In this document: positions 61,476 to 64,000 of the stretch, piece after piece
How the letters are laid out: each line of letters begins with the position of its first letter
How positions within the stretch are numbered: the stretch's first letter is position 1
Source: Terriglobia bacterium
GTDB taxonomy: Bacteria; Acidobacteriota; Terriglobia; Terriglobales; Acidobacteriaceae
Direction: 5' to 3'
Assembly (NCBI GenBank): GCA_020072645.1
Contig: JAIQGK010000003.1
Coordinates: 62,001 to 126,000 of the forward strand
DNA length: 64,000 nt
The notes under the pieces: model-generated
Told to the model about the DNA's origin: nothing
What the model saw: only the letters and a program-made list of their open reading frames with translations
Databases searched by the model: none
Translations under genes and position numbers: made by a program

Positions 61476-63983
61476 TTATGCTTCCAGGCTCTCACCGGTA
61501 GGTTCTTCGCCATGTTCCCCGGATGAGGAATTTTGTGACGATTCTCCACTGAGAAGCTTAACCTTATGGTTCAGCCAATCGCTGATGATCTGTATCTGCT
61601 GAGCACTAAGCCTCGAATTCTCGGTCAATTTCTCGATATCAGTGGGCTCACGCGAAAACCATTTCACGATGACCTCCATAATGGGTGCTCGCTCTTCGAG
61701 TTTAAGGCGCTTGAATGCATTGAAGGCGACTTCCTGACCGCTAACTTGGCACAGAGTCTCAGCTGCAGCTGCAGCTAAAGCAAACAAGCCAAAAAGAGCG
61801 TCTGCATTCAGAGGCACAAAATCCACCTTTACCTCCGGTTCGCGGTACGTGCCGCGGCCCCAGCTTTTTATTAGGCGGGCATAAGATGCCGAGTTGGCCC
61901 AAGGCAGCGGCGCGGCGCTGAGAGCGCTTCCAATTTGAGATAGGTCTTCGACCTCATCAGAGAATAAACTGCGACACAGCTCTCGATCATATTCTGTAAA
62001 ATGGAACAATATTCGCTGTCCTAACGCGGTGTAATAGCATTGCCGAAAGCTTGAAGGCTGTTCCTCGAAAATGGCTCCTACTCCGTGGTCCCTTAGCATG
62101 TATACCAAGTCCATGTATCCGATCATGTAGGCAGCTCTCGCGATAAAGGCGTACTTCATTGCAAGTTCGCGAATTTTGGGCGCGCAGATGCGAAATACTT
62201 TCAGGCGGAATGCTCTCCAGTATTCTTCGACTTCCGCCCTTGCTGCATTTGTATGTGGTCGATGGTCCCTGGGAATGAGGGTTGCACGCCGATAGCTAGC
62301 CACAATCCGAAATAGGGCTTCGCATCCTATTGCTGCTTGAACCTCGTTTTGACCACTGATTGTTTGAACGAACAAATTCAAGAGCGCTTCTGCGATGCTC
62401 TCGCGTGCCGCAATTTGGGCGCGCATGAGGTTACCGAAAAGAAATTCTAGCGGATCCTCTTCACTAGACTTCAACTCAGGTAAGGGCGGGGCTGACAATA
62501 ACTGAGAGCGCACGGCTAAATAGATATCGAAAGCCGCATTGGTCAGTGCTTGAGCGATGTCTGGAGCTACACGGATAAACTCGAGACATCGTGCTGCAAA
62601 CGATATCGTGTTAACGCGCTCTGGGCTCGGCCCGGCGCCGAACATTATCAAAGCTTTCATTAGAGCATCAGCAGCGCCCTCGGTCTCCCGACTCTGAATG
62701 TGAAATGCCAGTTGCGCTACCATGTCCCACTCACGTTTGGTGATCTTGGGTAAAAGCACGCCGAGGAGATCAGCTGGCCTAGGATTCGTTCTAAACAGGA
62801 ATAGGGCCGTAAAATATTCAAGAAAAGTTCGATGGGTGAACTGATATAGACTATCGCCCGACTCTGAGGTTCCTGTATCCGTAAATATCCAGGCTCGGCC
62901 CTTCGAAAACTCAATAAACTCTTCCGCGGTGGCACGGGCCTTTTCACTTGTGGCGAAGCGCGAGCGGAGATAGTCTGCTGCCTTCCCGACCAGTTGATTC
63001 CCTGTAACACCACCCTGAAGCTTCTTGTCCGCATATATCCAATGAGCAAGATACGCCATCAAGGGACTAAGATCATCTTCATAGCTGAAGGTAGTCTTGA
63101 TGCGCCTGCTGCGATCCCAACGTTCAAACAGCATCATTGCACATTTCTTGTATACTTCGGGCCGGTTAGCCGGTATGAAATTTTCTTCGCGATAGATGCT
63201 GCACATAAGGCCCAACATCAATGGATTTGAACGAAGATCCGGTACGCTCTGGCTCTCTTGCAAAAAAGCGAGTGCAAGTTCCTTCTTTTCTCGCTCATCG
63301 AGATTGTCATCGACTAAGAACCACTTCTGAACATAATCTTCAACCTGCTCGTCCCCGAACTCGTTGAGTTTAAACGCATCAAAGCGCTGTGGATCAAGCG
63401 GTGCTTGCTCATATCCAATCTGCCTAGATGTCACCAAGGTAGGTGCCGATGGATAAAGATTACAAAAGGCCTCAACTGCATCTCTAACCTCTTGACGTTG
63501 AGCTGTTTCCAGAAGCTCATCAATCCCATCGAAAATCACCATCGCCCGTCCATTCCTTAGCATATATTCGAGTGCAAAGGGCGGTGGGTTGAGTTGATAT
63601 ATGGCATTGCATTTGGAAATCATGAACTGAATGATTGAGCTTCCACGGTCGCGTTGGTCAACCCCGAAATCGCGAAGAACGACGACGATGGGCGTAACTT
63701 GGCGACCCTGGAATCTGGAAGTGGTTGAAAAATCGAAAACCAGTTTACTTGCAAAAGTGGTCTTCCCGCCTCCTGGATTGCCAAGGATCACGGCTCGGTG
63801 CATTCGATCAAGAAGATCCTCGGTCTCTAAACTAAGCTGAAAGCCACCCTCATAGTCGGTGGAGAATGTAGGATCGACATATAATTCAGCTATAGGGAAT
63901 CGCTTGTTGCGTTCAAAATTTGGGGGACTGATGAGATGAAAGCGTTCAGCAACCTGCGCGCGGTATTTCTCCTCGAATTCCAT
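61476..63983 (-). CDS. NACHT-family STAND NTPase, possibly N-terminally incomplete
   Basis: This large NTPase has Walker A GNPGGGKT (residues 68-75) and Walker B VIFDGIDEL (149-157). NACHT-type helical segments follow, including SNPLMLGLMCSIY, and a long helical C-terminal region of about 450 residues without clear repeats. Bacterial NACHT proteins often defend against phages. The frame is open to the window's right edge, the ATG at 63983 has no ribosome-binding site, and the part before the NTPase is only about 65 residues. An N-terminal effector domain may therefore lie outside. Lower GC than nearby genes hints at transfer. Confidence 0.82.
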   Translation of the reverse strand: MEFEEKYRAQVAERFHLISPPNFERNKRFPIAELYVDPTFSTDYEGGFQLSLETEDLLDRMHRAVILGNPGGGKTTFASKLVFDFSTTSRFQGRQVTPIVVVLRDFGVDQRDRGSSIIQFMISKCNAIYQLNPPPFALEYMLRNGRAMVIFDGIDELLETAQRQEVRDAVEAFCNLYPSAPTLVTSRQIGYEQAPLDPQRFDAFKLNEFGDEQVEDYVQKWFLVDDNLDEREKKELALAFLQESQSVPDLRSNPLMLGLMCSIYREENFIPANRPEVYKKCAMMLFERWDRSRRIKTTFSYEDDLSPLMAYLAHWIYADKKLQGGVTGNQLVGKAADYLRSRFATSEKARATAEEFIEFSKGRAWIFTDTGTSESGDSLYQFTHRTFLEYFTALFLFRTNPRPADLLGVLLPKITKREWDMVAQLAFHIQSRETEGAADALMKALIMFGAGPSPERVNTISFAARCLEFIRVAPDIAQALTNAAFDIYLAVRSQLLSAPPLPELKSSEEDPLEFLFGNLMRAQIAARESIAEALLNLFVQTISGQNEVQAAIGCEALFRIVASYRRATLIPRDHRPHTNAARAEVEEYWRAFRLKVFRICAPKIRELAMKYAFIARAAYMIGYMDLVYMLRDHGVGAIFEEQPSSFRQCYYTALGQRILFHFTEYDRELCRSLFSDEVEDLSQIGSALSAAPLPWANSASYARLIKSWGRGTYREPEVKVDFVPLNADALFGLFALAAAAAETLCQVSGQEVAFNAFKRLKLEERAPIMEVIVKWFSREPTDIEKLTENSRLSAQQIQIISDWLNHKVKLLSGESSQNSSSGEHGEEPTGESLEA

Positions 63984-64000
63984 AATGGCCGAGAGATGTG

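Overview
The window looks like chromosomal DNA of an acidobacterium (Terriglobia/Koribacter-like). This is inferred from gene content and style: moderately high GC, many ATGA-overlapping gene pairs, a SUF operon headed by an Rrf2 regulator, secreted Ig-like and beta-helix proteins, and intergenic repeat relics of a kind I associate with Acidobacteria. No rRNA, tRNA, CRISPR array, insertion sequence or replication origin was seen.

Region 1 (about 0.2-23.7 kb) is a surface-polysaccharide locus. It encodes sugar-nucleotide enzymes (Gmd, a CDP-paratose-2-epimerase-like protein, an extended SDR, an RfbD-like reductase), five GT4-type glycosyltransferases plus a WecG/TagA/CpsF transferase, two flippases (Wzx-like and MurJ/MviN-like), an O-antigen polymerase/ligase, an AsnB-type amidotransferase and four methyltransferases (one FkbM type). 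A relic of a fifth methyltransferase lies beside its paralogue. No initiating phosphoglycosyltransferase or Wza/Wzc export gene is present, so the locus probably continues to the left. A secreted beta-helix protein interrupts the cluster.

Region 2 (23.7-34 kb) holds a threonine dehydratase-like enzyme, a mono-haem cytochrome c with CRP-like sites upstream, two small proteins, a four-gene RND efflux operon on the minus strand (pump, adaptor, outer-membrane lipoprotein, periplasmic protein), and an SDR divergent from a vapBC toxin-antitoxin pair across a 10-bp inverted repeat.

Region 3 (34.8-41.3 kb) is a SUF iron-sulfur assembly operon: rrf2, sufB, sufC, sufD, sufS, sufU, sufT. It is tightly packed except for a repeat-like insert between sufC and sufD. 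A small membrane protein, an ECF-like sigma factor and a small hypothetical protein follow.

Region 4 (43.7-58.4 kb) has an RNB-domain exoribonuclease, a DUF1326-like secreted protein, and a Tat-linked xanthine dehydrogenase-family operon (2Fe-2S, Mo and FAD subunits) ending in a small cysteine-rich gene hidden on the minus strand. It also has an AmpG-like transporter, a secreted carboxylesterase, a Sel1-repeat protein, two secreted proteins in one unit, a zinc-ribbon protein and RecX.

Region 5 (58.5-64 kb) has an elongation factor P of the EfpL/YeiP loop type, a truncated second efp copy, and between them a 65-residue peptide gene with a bacteriocin-like leader and four cysteines spaced exactly seven residues apart. 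A di-haem cytochrome c peroxidase follows, also with a CRP-like site upstream. A NACHT NTPase then runs off the right edge without a convincing start. The peptide and the NACHT protein are the best candidates for undescribed biology.
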